Shown here: positions 21,473 through 33,300 of the stretch, piece by piece | How positions within the stretch are numbered: position 1 is the stretch's first letter | Layout: each line of letters begins with the position of its first letter | Source of the DNA: Posidonia oceanica | Taxonomy: Eukaryota; Streptophyta; Magnoliopsida; Alismatales; Posidoniaceae | NCBI GenBank assembly: GCA_037176725.1 | Contig: JAZBRS010000039.1 | Span: 21,488,001-21,552,000 of the forward strand | DNA length: 64,000 nucleotides | Reading direction: 5' to 3' | Notes under the pieces: generated by a model | Told to the model about the DNA's origin: nothing | What the model saw: the letters and a program-made list of their open reading frames with translations, nothing else | The model's database searches: none | Translations under genes and position numbers: made by a program

Positions 21473-22623
21473 CTAGGGGGCGCCAGGAGGAATCTCGTTG
21501 AGGGGCCAGAGTCCCTGCACCTCAGCAACATACTCAAAAGTACATCTCGAGCCCTTCACAGCTGCAATGTTTGTAGACTTGACCCCGTGTCGCATCAGGT
21601 CTGCTAGTGCTGCTGTGGCTGTTGTTGTGCTGAGAGGGTAAGCTTGCGTGAGCCTGGGCGTGGTGCTATCAATAAAGGTGCCCTGTCGATAGCCAAACTG
21701 CCGCATGACCTGGATTGGGTGGTACTCCACACCCCCGGTGAATCCTGGCAGCACCACGAGTCGCGTGTCGCGAGCGTCGAAGAAGACGGTGAAGGGGTCA
21801 GCTGTGGATGGGATGATTCGCCAAGTTACTACATCATCCGTCAGCTCAGACAGCTTCTGGTACTCTTCTAGTACACTCTTGATAGTTCTTGCATGACCAC
21901 TGCTGCAGTACGTTTCAATAGCATGCCTCTGAGGGCGCAAAAGATCCATCTCCAGGTGTGCAGCTAGCCAGATCTGCACAAGTACTCCGCAGCCGTGGAA
22001 CTGGCGGCAGCGGTGCACGACGCGGTCCAGCTCACGGTATGTTTCTGCAAGGACGACTAGTGCCAGGTCAATCTGTCGGGTCACCACTGTAAGTGCAATC
22101 TTTGCAATCTCGATTGCAACTGTCATCCAGCCATGCGTGAAGATCAGTTCACCTAGAAAGCAGGTGACGAACCCCCGGAGCCACAGCTTGTCTCCGAGTT
22201 CAGTGTGCCTTTCCATAACTGCATCAAAGTATGCTAGGCGAAGCAGGGGCATGGGCCCGCTAGTGTAGATCAATCTTTGCTGGCAGCCTTTGGCAGAGAG
22301 CCCAGTCAGTTGGCTTAAGACCGCGGTGTACCCATCGCGCCTCCTGAAGACTGGAGGTCCCATGATCTCGGAGAAGCCGCAGATCCGGCGCACCTCTTCC
22401 AACGTGGGAGTTAGCTCTGTCCTGCCGAAGCGGAAGACATGATGCACTGGCTTCCAGAACCTTGCCGCAGCGCATAGGAGATGCCAGCTTACTTCAATGT
22501 CTGCTGCCTTCAGAAGCTTGGACGGAATACCCCAAGCGCGTGGTCGACTTCAGTGAGTTTGCCAACCCACTCTCGCAGGGCATCTGAGTAGTGCATGGGG
22601 GTGACCAGAGTAGGATAACTCAT
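21473..22623 (-). pseudogene. Plant-mobile-domain-like extra ORF of B (DUF7745/PMD type), one frameshift
   Basis: The likely start is ATG at 22621-22623 (MSYPTLVTPMHYSDAL). The frame reads through DHALGVFRPS and must shift by one base at about 22510-22525. It then continues without any stop through LLCAAARFWKPVHHVFRFG, LTPTLEEVRRICGF, LRGFVTCFLGELIFTHG, VLAETYRELDR and VQIWLAAHLEMDL to the stop at 21473, about 384 residues in all. The FRFG...LTPTLEE signature and the later ILAETY-like and W-L-HL-like motifs are those of plant mobile-domain proteins of the DUF7745 kind, known mostly from retroelement-linked genes; this is from memory, not a search. The ORF lies downstream of integrase, where Tat elements may carry extra genes. 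Its near-intact state contrasts with the pol of B. The function is unknown. Confidence 0.65.
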
Positions 22624-24118
22624 TGTGCAGGAGAGAAAGTGCAGGCTGCTAGTGCAGAAACCTCAGGTACCTATAACCAGAGTTGCAATTCATCAGATCA
22701 AGTATAAGCATGTAACCACTGGCTGGTAAAGATGCAGATTTCAAAACTAGCATTTTAGCATGTTCAACAGTTAGCATTCAGAGTGTAGATATTAAACATA
22801 TTCAGACAAAGGCAGTTCTGCTGGGGAAAGTGGTTGGTCGAAGCTCTGGACCAATGCAGCTTGAAGACGGTCGACGCATGCTGGATAGAAGTGCTGTCTC
22901 AACGTCGGGCCAAGTTTTGCAGAGTGGGAAGATAGAAGGAGGGAATGACTAATGCTGTGCATGCATGCATGGTTTACGCTTGGTATGCGTGGCTATGTGC
23001 ATGGTTTACAATAAATGCTGTAGATGTGTGCATGGCTTATATGCTGTAGCCCTCAGCATATGGAGTGCTTAGCACCTGTTGCAGAGGAAGAGAGGGGTCC
23101 CTGACTCACTGGACTCTACTCAAACTCTTAACTTGCTGGTGGTGCTCAAGAACGGGTTATTTGCAATGGGTGGGTGGTGGGTAGTGAGGAGAGGCTCCAG
23201 GCCAAACTCCCAAGGACCTACACCTACTCTTTTGCTTCTCTTTGCTCCCTCATAGGCATGTAGGTTTCCCCTATCCCTAACTTGGAGGTAATGGGCACCT
23301 GGTTGAAGCTGGGGAGCTACTTGCTAGGCCTTGCTAGGTTTATAGGCTCTACAGGGTTTGTATTCCCTAGGCGCAAACTTTAGTCTCTCTAAGACAGGTA
23401 AAGGGACAGGATTGCGCTGCTTGCTTTTTCTTTTTCTGGAGTTGACTTTTGTCTTTGCTCCTTTTTTCTTGCTTCTTTTGTTTTTCTCTTCTTTTTTTTT
23501 TCTTTTCTTTTTCTCTTTCTTTTTTTTGCAGGCTTCCGCTATCCCTGGCTTAGAGGTAATGGCTGCTGGGGTTTTGAGGTGGGCTTGTGGCTCCCAGGTG
23601 CAAAATAGTGGATCATCTCCAAAGCAGTTTAGAGGGACAGGGTTATGCTACACGCCTCTATCTCTAGGGCCTGCTTCTGCCTTCGCCTTCTATTTGCTTT
23701 TTCTTTTATGCCCATGCTCAGACATATTCTTTTATGGCTCACACTCTTGCTCACACCCTATCATTTTGTCTCCCTCGGGAGGTGCAAGTCCTAAGGGGTT
23801 TGGTTATTTCACCTGTTCTCACTTGAAAGGTGGCTCCCTCACTAGCTAAGACGCCTAATTAGTGTTAGGTGAGGCAAGGTGGACTCCTTCCATAGCAGGC
23901 AAGCACATCCGATTTCATCATCGGGTCAGATGCAATGCATGATTTTTGCTGGGAACTTGGTTTTCACTTGAGATATGCTGAAAGAGATGAAAATGCAAGG
24001 ATATATGCAGAGATTGCAAGAATGCAAGGAATAGGGTTGGAATGCAGAAAGATATACAAGGAAACAGAGGATGCAAAGGACGGGACGGGAAAGAATGCTC
24101 TGCAAGGCAGGGGCCGGT
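22624..24118 (-). other. Non-coding stretch of B between extra ORF and integrase
   Basis: No domain is seen on either strand. On the plus strand a pyrimidine run lies at about 23455-23528, which is a purine run on the element's sense strand. It may be an internal purine tract, but it does not match the PPT core. A plus-strand open frame at 23358-23849 crosses it and looks like a low-complexity artefact. Confidence 0.5.
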
Positions 24119-25444
24119 CTACTGATAGTACTTCTTGAGATAGCATGCATTGACCGGCTTTGACTGCCCAACCTGGTCCATGTCCTCAAGAATTGCTGCA
24201 CCGCTTGAGAATGCCAGCTTAACCACAAAGGGGCCATGCCAGCTGGGTCTGAATTTGCCTCGACCATCTGGCAGGTGGATGGCTCGCAAGATGAGGTCAC
24301 CTGGCTGAAAGTTCTTGGGCCGCACCTTCTTCAGGTATGCTCTTGCCATCCGCTTCTGGTAGCAGCAAGCGTTGTGCATTGCTTGCAATCTACACTCATC
24401 AATCAGGTTGAGCTGGGTGCAGCGGTCCTCGACCCATTCTGCTTCTTCCAGCTCTACTTCTTGCAGGATTCGCAGTGAAGGGATCTCCACTTCGACAGGC
24501 ACCACTGCCTCCATGCCGTACGCCAGCGAGTACGGGGTGGCTCCTGTCGAGGTCTGCACTGATGTCCTGTACGCCCAGACTGCGTACGGGAGCTTGTCAT
24601 GCCAGTCCTTGTGGGTTTCTGCCATCTTCTTCATTATTTTCACATTGTTTTTATTGGCAGACTCCACTGCTCCATTCATCTGCGGTCGGTATGGCGAGGA
24701 TCTATGATGCTTGATCTGGTGCTTCTGCAGGTATTCCTCGATCCTCTTTGCAATAAAGTTTGAGCCGTTGTCATAGATGATTACATGCGGGATCCCATAT
24801 CGGGTGACAATGTTATTTCTGATAAACCTCTCTGTCACCGCGGCTGTAACCGCCTTGTAGGAGGCTACTTCCACCCACTTAGTGAAATAGTCTATCGCTA
24901 CTAGAATGAAGCGATGACCATTCGATGTAGCAGGGTGTATAGCACCGATGACATCCATCCCCCAAGTGGAGAAGGGCCATGGCGAGGACATGCTATGCAA
25001 TTCCTACGGGGGTGCGTGCATAAGATTACCATGGATCTGGCAGTTGTGGCATCTACACACAAACTGGCAGTAGTCTGCCTCCATGGTTGACCAGAAGTAA
25101 CCTTGCAACATGATCTTCTTGGCCAACAGTACACCATTCATATGTGGACCACAAGTCCTTGCATGAACTTGGAGCATTAACGTGTCGGCCTCTGGCTTAC
25201 TCAAGTAGCACAGGAGCATCTGACTGTATGTTCTTCTGTATAGCTGCCCTACCCCTAACACATACTTCGACTCCAGACATGTTAAAGTTCTTCTATCTGT
25301 TGCTGAGGTGCCAGGCGGGTGGCTGCCAAACTCCAGGAAGGCTTTGATATCGCAATACCAAGGCTGCTCTTTCACCGGGTCTGCCTACTCTATGCTCATG
25401 CAGTGCACAGGCTGCTCCATGCATGTAACTGATACATCCACTGC
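24119..25444 (-). pseudogene. int: Element B integrase, broken by stops
   Basis: The same frame as RT. The N-terminal zinc-binding part (within 25004-25375) shows H-x-H-type histidines in VHARTCGPHMNG and the Cys pair in CRCHNCQIHG. The catalytic core (24119-25000) has the three acidic sites: the D of WGMDVIG, the D of IYDNGSNF and the E of NGAVESANK. It then has AYRTSVQTSTGATPYSLAYG and a C-terminal region ending KKYYQ. In-frame stops lie at 25445-25447, near 25385 and at 25004-25006, but the core itself is open for 293 codons. The enzyme would insert the cDNA into the chromosome. No chromodomain is visible, as expected for Tat. Confidence 0.9.
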
Positions 25445-25987
25445 TCAGTCTTCAGGTATACTAAGCCAAGATGCCAAGGTTGCTAATGCGTCTACGTATG
25501 CGTTTCTTGCCCTGTTCATGTACGAGAAGCGGATGCTTGCAAATTGTTCTATCAACTTCAGCAGGTGTTCGTGATATGGCACTAACTTTGGATCCTTTGT
25601 TCTCCAGTCGTCATTCACTTGGGAAATTACCAGCATGGCATCGCCGTGCACATGCAGCTTCTGCGCCTCATGCTCAAGCGCGACCTTCAATCCCAGAATG
25701 CATGCTTCATATTTTGCTTCATTATTAGTGCATTTGAAGGTCAGCTTCCTTGCGAAGAGGATCATCTGCCCCTGCGGCGTGGTCAGCACAGCGCCTATGC
25801 CTCGACCCTTCTTGTTGACAGTGCCATCAAAGTACAACTGCCAATGCTCTAAGTCTTCAGGGTCCTCCTTAGAGTCTTCCATCGCAAAGAGGATGTCCTC
25901 ATCCGGGAACTGCGTTTGGAGAAGCTGGTATTCAGGCAAAGGAAAGTTTGCAAGGTGATATGCCACGGCTTGGCCCTTCATGGCTCA
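25445..25987 (-). pseudogene. Element B second (archaeal-type) RNase H
   Basis: Open frame of 178 codons after a tandem stop near 25982-25990. Visible motifs are LYFDGTVNKKGRGIGAVL (first catalytic Asp), CTNNEAKYEACILGL (catalytic Glu) and VHGDAMLVISQVN (second Asp). Residues near the end (NAYVDALATLAS) fit the last conserved Asp, with the usual His-to-Tyr type difference. This extra RNase H, between RNase H and integrase, is characteristic of Tat elements and is thought to have been acquired separately from the RT-linked one. It removes RNA from RNA-DNA hybrids. Confidence 0.9.
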
Positions 25988-26398
25988 CTACGTGACAAAG
26001 GTGATGTCGTACTGAGACAACAGTACCTGCCACTTAACGCATCTGCCTATCATTGTTGGCTTCTGGAAGAGGAACTTGATGGGGTCATGTCGGTATAGAA
26101 GCCGGACTGGGTAAGCCATCATGAAGTGCCTCAGCTTTTGTGCAGCCTAGAAGAGGAATAGGCAGGTCTTCTCCATTGTGCTATACCTGGCTTCGCAATC
26201 ATTGAATTTCTTGCTGAGGTAATAAATTGCATGGTCCATTCTACCAGATTCATCATGCTGGCCCAAGATGGCGCCCATGGAATGCTGCGTGGCAGAGAGG
26301 TAGAGAAGCAGAGGTCTCCCCGACGTGGGTGGGACCAAAACAGGAGGCTTGGTCAGGAGCTATTTGATATTGTCAAAGGCAGCTTGGCACTCCTCGCT
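25988..26398 (-). pseudogene. Element B RT-linked RNase H
   Basis: The frame continues from RT after a TAG at about 26399-26401. It contains RPLLLYLSATQHSMGAILGQ, followed by AIYYLSKKFNDCEARYSTMEK, the usual Ty3/gypsy RNase H region (Y-L-S-K...E-xY...EK). The typical Asp of the LYL-D/S site is Ser here, as in many Tat copies where the first RNase H is degenerate. A stop at 26147-26149 (TAG, probably from TGG) interrupts it. It then runs through VKWQVLLSQYDITFVT to a tandem stop. Confidence 0.8.
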
Positions 26399-27571
26399 CT
26401 AGTTGATCTGTGCATTCTTCTTCAGGAGCTTGAAGATCGGTTCGCATATAGGCGTGAGCTGCGCAATGAACCGACTGATATATTGTAGGCGTCCGAGCAA
26501 GCCTCGGACTTCTTTCTCTGTCCTGGGGGGTGGCATGTCTACGATGGCTTTGGCCTTCATCGGGTCCACTTCAAACCATCTCTGGCTAACAATGTAGCCC
26601 AGGAGCTTGCCAGAAGATACCCCGAATACGCATTTACTGGGGTTAAGGCGCAGCTTGTACTTTCTTAAGCGGTCAAAGAGCTTCCTTAGGCAGGCAAGGT
26701 GACCCTAAGGCTCTTTGGTCTTGGCAATCTTATCATCCACGTATACCTCAACTTCTTGATGCATGAGGTCGTGAAAAAGTGCAGTCATGGCCCTCTGATA
26801 GGTTGCACCAGCATTTTTCAGCCCAAATGGCATAACTTGGTAGCAGAAGACACCCCAAGGGGTGATAAAGGATGTTTTCTCCATATCCCCTTCTACTATT
26901 CTGATCTGGTTATAGCTAGAGAAGCCATCCTTGAAAGAAAGCATTTTGTGCCCTGCAGTATTGTCTACTAGGATGTCAATGTGCAGTAGTGGAAAATCAT
27001 CCTTGGGACTTGCCTTGTTCAGGTCCCGATAGTCGATGCACATGCGGACTCGTCCATCTTTTTTGGGCACTGGTACGACATTTGCAAGCCACTCAGGGTA
27101 AAGGAAGACCTTGAGGAAGTTAACATTGTGCTGCTTCATGATCTCCTCCTTGATCATGAGTAGCTACTACGGTCACCATCGCCTTAGCTTCTGCTTTACT
27201 GGCCTTGCATCTAGGTCCAAAGGTAGGTTGTGCACAACTTTCTCAATGTCGAGGCCAACCATATCTTCATAGCTCCAGGCAAAGACATCCGCATATTCCT
27301 TCAAGAATGCGATGAATTCTGCTCTAGCGTGGGGCGACAGAAGGGCGCTGATGCGGACCTCTCTGACTTCTTCTACTGTGCTAATGCTGACAACCTCTGT
27401 CTCCTCTTCGACATGGAGGTTGGGGCCTTCTGGATCATCATCGTGGGGCCGGAACTCAGGCGATGGTTCATCATTCTCATCTTCGCCTGCATCATCCTCC
27501 TCTCCATATGCAATAAGCTTCGAGAGGATCTCCTTCTCAAAGGTGGGGTCTGACATATCGAAGGAGTGCAA
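26399..27571 (-). pseudogene. rt: Element B reverse transcriptase, broken by stops
   Basis: The frame opens near 27571 with an acidic stretch and FAWSYEDMVGLD...VKQKLRR, the normal lead into Tat RT. Three stops lie at 27164-27175. RT then shows WLANVVPVPKKDGRVRMCIDYRDLNKA, PFGLKNAGATYQRAM and the active-site box YVDD at 26732-26743. A TAG at 26705-26707 (probably from CAG) precedes the thumb region, which continues in frame with FEVDPMKAKAI and LGRLQYISRFI. There is no frameshift over 3.4 kb of pol. The protein would copy the element RNA into DNA in cytoplasmic particles. Confidence 0.92.
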
Positions 27572-27735
27572 GTGTTCCGCTGCTTGGCCCTGTGACGCTT
27601 CAGGATGGTTACGCTTACCTGAGTGCTTTTATACCCTCGACGCGCGACCTTTGTCCTGGCAAACTCCTCAGCTGGCTCTGCCTACTCTGACTCTGCTGTT
27701 GGCTCTACTGATTCTGCTACTGTCTGTGCTGAGGC

Positions 27736-29310
27736 TTACTGTGCTACTGCTTGCTGTGCAGGGGTTGCATGTGCTACTACTTGCTGTTGTGCTGTTGGTG
27801 CCTGCTGTATTACTGCTTGTGCATGTTGTGCTGCTGCTGGTGCATGTTGTGCTACTACTGCTATTTGCTGTGCTACTGGTGCTGCTTGTGGCGCTAATAC
27901 TGCTGGTTTCTGCTGTGCTATCACTTCCTCTGCATGCTCTGGTGTGCTCGCCAGGGATATATCAGGCTGGCGGCTGACTAGTGTACTATCACCTGCTACA
28001 TTGCCTGAGTGTGGCATGCGCTGCACAAACCATCTGGACCCACCCCCTGGCTGTAGGGTGATCAGCTCATCCGGTCTAGTGGGTGCCTCGAGCGCTAGAT
28101 CTTCCTTTAGGACCATGATAGAGGGATCTGTGGCCACGGCCTTCCCTTTCTTCTGTGCTGTCTCATGCTCTGCCACGTCCTGCACCAGCGATGCGAGCTG
28201 CTCCTGGAATAACTGCTCCAAGTCCCCCATTGAGAAATCAATCTGAGCGTCTGCAGCCGCTCCTGCCTCCTCATCCGAGGGCGAGTCAACGTAATAAGCG
28301 ACTGCCGGGCTTGTGGCCGGCCCTGGCTCGATTGCTAGGCTTTCTGCTGCTTGGGGTACTTGTTTTGCTGCTGCTGGGTAGGCTACCAGGGTCACTACTG
28401 CTATTGGCAGGGAGGCACAACTGCTCTTCTAGGGGGCCAATGGATGGGCCGCCATGCTTGGGGATGAAGCGCCGGTGCCCGTGGGTGACAGTGGTTGTCT
28501 CCCGGTAGCAGCGGCGAGAATCTTCTGCATAGCAAGATCTACTGAGGCTGACAGTGGTGTGCTTGACAGAGCCGCCTGCCTTGCTTGTGGCGCTGTCGAT
28601 GATGCGGGCCGAGTCACGCTGTCGCCTGATCCGACTGACTGTGCCGTCGGAGAAGGTGATTTCCATGCTGGTGCGGCTGCAGCCGCAAGTTGACTGCTGA
28701 ATGACGCCGGAGGGCGTGCTTCTGATTCTGGCGCTGTGGCTACGATTGTTGGTGACTTTGGTGATGCTGCAGGAAGAGGGGAAACTGTCAGCCTCGCCCC
28801 AGGATTTGCCAATTCTGCTGCTTCATTAGTGAGTGCCGAGCAAACTGACCGGGATGCAGTCACGTTGAGCTGATCCTTGCTACTGGTTGGGGCTGCCTCA
28901 ACTATGTCAGACTCCTCCTCATCTAAGTAGTAGTCCTCAATGCAGACCCATTCCTCCTCCGACAGTTGAGAGCTTGGGCATGACGCCTACTGTGCCGGGG
29001 CTTCACTGCTGTTTGAATCCAAGATACCTGCACTAGTGAAGTTAGTGAGGTCCTATGGGATAGCCATCCTCTGATCCTTGGGCAGCATGCATCTGTCTTT
29101 GCTGGACTATAAGTCATATCCAAGACCTTCAGAATCTTTTCACTCTGCTGCTCTAATCGGCTCAGCGATTCCCTAGCTGTATCGTTCGAGCAGCGTTCCC
29201 TTGACATAGCCCCACCAGTGACAGACGTTTTCGACCATCCGAAAGGGGTTATTGTGAACGACCAAGGAGTTGACTCGTTCAAGATCAGGTACAAAGCTAA
29301 CTGGCTCACA
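27736..29310 (-). pseudogene. Element B linker between protease and RT, Ala/Gln/Pro-rich
   Basis: Frames at 28429-28863 and 27736-28395 are in the same phase as protease and encode low-complexity Ala/Ser/Pro and later Gln/Ala/Val repeats. The latter come from a CTGCTG-type region at 27700-27900. RT is in another phase, so protease and RT are not continuous. Known Ogre elements have a spliced intron between gag-pro and RT-integrase; a similar arrangement is possible here, but I cannot point to splice sites. Several stops lie between 28864 and 29310. Confidence 0.55.
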
Positions 29311-30375
29311 TCAATTAACTCGATACAAGGCAGCTGAAAGCGCAGGGTCAAAAGGGATAGTATGCGAAGAGATGGGTGCAACTGCCTCGATCCGCTCCTT
29401 CTTGAAGTTTTCCGCCATTACAACGATAACACCATCGCCGTGGCGAAACTTGATCATGCGGTGGAGGGTCGAGGGAATGACCTGATGCTTGTGCAGCCAA
29501 GGGCATCCAAGCAGGAAGTTAAAGTTAGGCTCCAAGTCAACAATGTAGAATTCCACATCAAAGGTGACCGGACCAATGATCAAAGGAATAATCAAAATCC
29601 TTAGAGCGTCATGGTGAGCGTTGTCAAAAGCTGTCATTCCCGTTATCGCTGGAGTGATATCCTCGGCTTTGAATCTGAGCTTGGTTGTAGTGCACAATGG
29701 ACAAACATTAAGGCCTGACCCGTTATCAACCAACGATAGGGGAATGCGAAAGTTTTTGTATTGCACCGTGACAAACAAGGGTTGGTTATGATTAATCCCT
29801 GCCAGAGGCAGCTCATCGCTCATGAAAGAGATGATCTGAGGCTTCGCGATGACGCCAGCCATGCTTTCCAGGATCGCAGGTTCTATGGCTTGGGACACAC
29901 GGGCTGCTTGGAACACTCGGAGAAAAGCCTCATGGTGTTCAGAAGAGTAGTGGATAAGGTCCCAAATGGAAATATCGGCTTTAACCCTCCTAAGCTGGGA
30001 GGTAAAGTCGGTTTTGTGATGCGGCTTTCTGGTGATAGGAGGGGATGCTTTGGGGGTTGGCTTCATGCTGGGGGTGCTGCAGGTGCTGGACGGCTGGGCC
30101 TTACCACCGGTGCTGCGGGATGGTATACCCTCCCCGATCGCGTGACTTCTGCGCACATTTCCATGGCATAGTTGTAGGGCACATGATAAGGGTCCCAGGT
30201 TAAATCAATAACTGCAGGGGCCTGTGCTGTGAGCACAAGAGGGGCTACCGGAGGGTTCGCTGGGTGATAGAGCGAAGGGTACTGGTGCTGGTAGGCTGCT
30301 GGGGGCCCTGGCTGAGACCTAGCTAACAGGCTGACTGGGGGCCTACCTAAATAGGAGGCAGGGGTTTGGGCCTGC
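29311..30375 (-). pseudogene. pro: Element B protease region, open for 281 codons, cut by S
   Basis: The frame 30156-29311 reads KADISIWDLIHYSSEHHEAFL, then the retropepsin site VDNGSGLNVCPL (residues 143-148 for VDNGSG), and FLLGCPWLHKH further on, which is the second conserved protease strand. DNGS in place of DTGS/DSGA is common in Tat elements. Upstream the reading continues to about 30375, where S is inserted, and resumes at 36442. The segment EMCAEVTRSGRVY near 30130-30170 is shared with C. The enzyme would process Gag-Pol. Confidence 0.85.
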
Positions 30376-33300
30376 TGTAGTAATCCCAATCAGAATCAGG
30401 CTTACTATTAGCGGCTAAGTCCGAGGAGGAGGGCTCAACTCGAAAACACTTAAAACAGAGGAGAAAAGATAAGAAAAGAAGAAGATAAGACAATTCAAAG
30501 TCGCCACCGTGTCTATTATCGAGAGACAAGGAAAATCGAGGGAAATGCGTGAGTTAACACGCAAAACCAAGCAAGAAATGCAATGCAAAGCAATGCAAAG
30601 GAAAACAAATGCAAATGAGATGACTCATGCCTAGGGTAAGGGCAATATGGTCATTACGGGCCAAAAGACTGGGCAAGGACTCCTGTTACGTGCGGGGAAG
30701 GTGTTAGGCACCCCCGACACGCCCGAGAATCGATCTTTCTAGGCTTACGCTCGCATACGCAGGGAAATGCAGGTATGGATGCCTAAATGCCAATGAATGC
30801 CTGAATGAATGCTCAAAGGTGCGCTCTAAGTGGTGGGATGCAATGCAGGAAAGTAAACATGCAGTCTAAGTGCTCAGCAACGCTGTCTATGTTCCGAGCC
30901 GGGCGAAACCTAGCTCGTGAGAACTCCAGGCAGTAAGCATCACTGCCCTATATGCAAATGCAAGCGAAAAAGCAAAACGACAGTAAAACCAAGCAATGCA
31001 GGCGACATGCAAAGGAAAACGGCATAAGACACGCAAAACAATGTGAGAAGCGGAAGTGGCACACAAAACGGTGCAAGAAAACAAGATCGGCACGCAAAAC
31101 AGTGCGAGAAAGCAAAGCGGCATGCAAAACGGTGCCAAAGACAGAGCGGACACGTGAAAAGGCGCCAAAGACGAAGCGGGCACGCGAAACGGTGTCGAAA
31201 GCAAAGCGGGCACGAAAAACGGTGCCAAAGACAAAGCGGGCACATGAAACGGTGCCAAAAGCAAAGCGGGCACGCAGAACGGTGCCAAAGACAGAGCGGG
31301 CACGCGAAACGGTGCCAAAAGCAAAGCGGGCATGCAAAACGGTGCCAAAGACAGAGCGGGCACGCGAAACGGTGCCAAAAGCAAAGCGGGCATGCGAAAC
31401 GGTGCCAAAAGCAAAGCGGGCACGCAAAACGGTGCCAAAGACAAAGTGGGCACACGAAACGGTGCCAAAAGCAAAGCAGGCACGCAAAACGGTGCCAAAG
31501 ATAGAGCGGGCATGCGAAACGGTGCCAAAAGCAAAGTGGACACGCGAAACGGTGCTAAAAGCAAAGCGGGCACGCAAAACGGTGCCAAAGACAGAGTGGG
31601 CACGCGAAACGGTGCCAAAAGCAAAGCGGGCACGCAAAACGGTGCCAAAGACAGAGCGGGTACGTGAAACGGTGCCAAAAACAGAGCGGGCACGCGAAAC
31701 GGTGCCAAAAGCAAAGCGGGCACGCAAAACGGTGCCAAAGATAGAGCGGGCACGCGAAACGGTGCCAAAAGCAAAGTGGGCACGCAAAACGGTGCCAAAG
31801 ACAGAGTGGGCACGCAAAACGGTGCCAAGGAAGAGGCGGGCACGCAAAACGGTGCTAAAAACGGCAAAATAAAACATCGATGAAGCCGTGCAGATGCAAA
31901 TGCAAAGAGAGAGGACAAGAGAAGCGAAAGGAGAAGCAAACAGTGCGTGTGTGAGAACAGACACTGTTTAAGGGCCACGCAGAGTAGGTGTGAAGACCTA
32001 CAATGGGGAAGATAAGCAAGTGGAAGGATCACCACCATTCTGTAACTGTTTCCCACTAAACCGTCCTACGATATTTCTCGCACGCTGCCCAAAGCTCGCA
32101 GTGCGATCAGATTGTGGGAAAGGGGGAAGAAAGTTGCAATTAGTGGTGAATCCAGGGGAAACACAACACAAAGCACTTGGGAATACGCGAAAAAGGGGAG
32201 CAGAGCTGATAGACAAGAAGAGGAAGTCCTATTCTACATGTTCGAGGAAACAGAAAGCGAAAACGATGCATGCGATGCAAATGGTGTACAAATGAATGCT
32301 GTGCAGGGGTTCAGGAGGACTTACCTGGGAAATCTGAAGCCTGATCTGAGATCTGTTTGGTCCATGCTGAAGAGCGCTCCGCTGGGGTCGTCCAGGTAGC
32401 TTGGTTGAGAAGATCCAACGGTCGGATCTGAAGATATCCCAGCTTCAAGGCAGAGGGGCTAGAATAGGGGAGAAGAATGGATCTAAGTGTACAGGAGGTC
32501 CTAGGGGTGTGCACAACAGGTCCTCTCATGCGAATGGGAGCTAAGAGTGTTTAAGTGTGTGCAAGGACGCCAGAATGTAAGAATGCATGAGTGCAATGCG
32601 TGCAAAATGCAAGAAAAGACCTAAGGATGATTTTTCAGAAAATTGGGGACTTAAATGCAATTTTTGAAAGAATGGGGGTCTAAATGCAAAGATTTTGAAA
32701 AGTTCAGGGCTTTTTATGCAGGGTTTTTGGAAATTGAGGGGTCTAAGTGTGATTTTGCAAGATGCAGGGTTCAAAATGCAACCTAATAAGGTAAACATGC
32801 ATTGGAATAAGCTTTGCAATCATATGAAGGACCTATATGCAATTTTAAAACATGCAGGGGTTGAAATGCAATTTTTGCAAAAAATGCAAGCTAAATGCAT
32901 GCTATGCATGATGTGGAGGACCTATGTGCAAAATCAGGAAGCAAGAGCTAAGCATGCAATGCAGGAAATGAAGGATGCAAACAGAATGCTTGAAAACAGA
33001 TCAAAGGACCAATATGCAAATAATGCAAAGATCAGAACTTAACAGCAATTTAATAAGATAACAGCAAGCATTTAAATGGCATTTAACAACTGAAGGACCT
33101 AATTGCAAAAATAAAAACATGCTGGGGCAAATAGTAAAGCATAGCAAGCCATGTTGAACCAAGAATGGACTGATATGCAAATATAGCAACTTACTGGACT
33201 AGATCTAAAGAAACAAGATTAAACTACAACAACAGAGGACCAATGTGTAATAAAAGAAACATGCAGGACTTAATTTAAAAGACAACTAAAGAAAATGAAC

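Noticed and set aside
23358..23849. 163-codon plus-strand open frame with Phe/Leu-rich centre
   Set aside because: It crosses a pyrimidine run in a non-coding part of B and is antisense to the element.
27312..28246. Plus-strand Cys/Ala/Thr- and Leu/Val-rich open frames
   Set aside because: They are antisense shadows of the Ala/Gln-rich linker and the RT lead-in of B.
30887..32056. 389-codon minus-strand and 306-codon plus-strand open frames
   Set aside because: Both are translations of the 30-bp minisatellite inside a solo LTR; no non-repeat domain is present.
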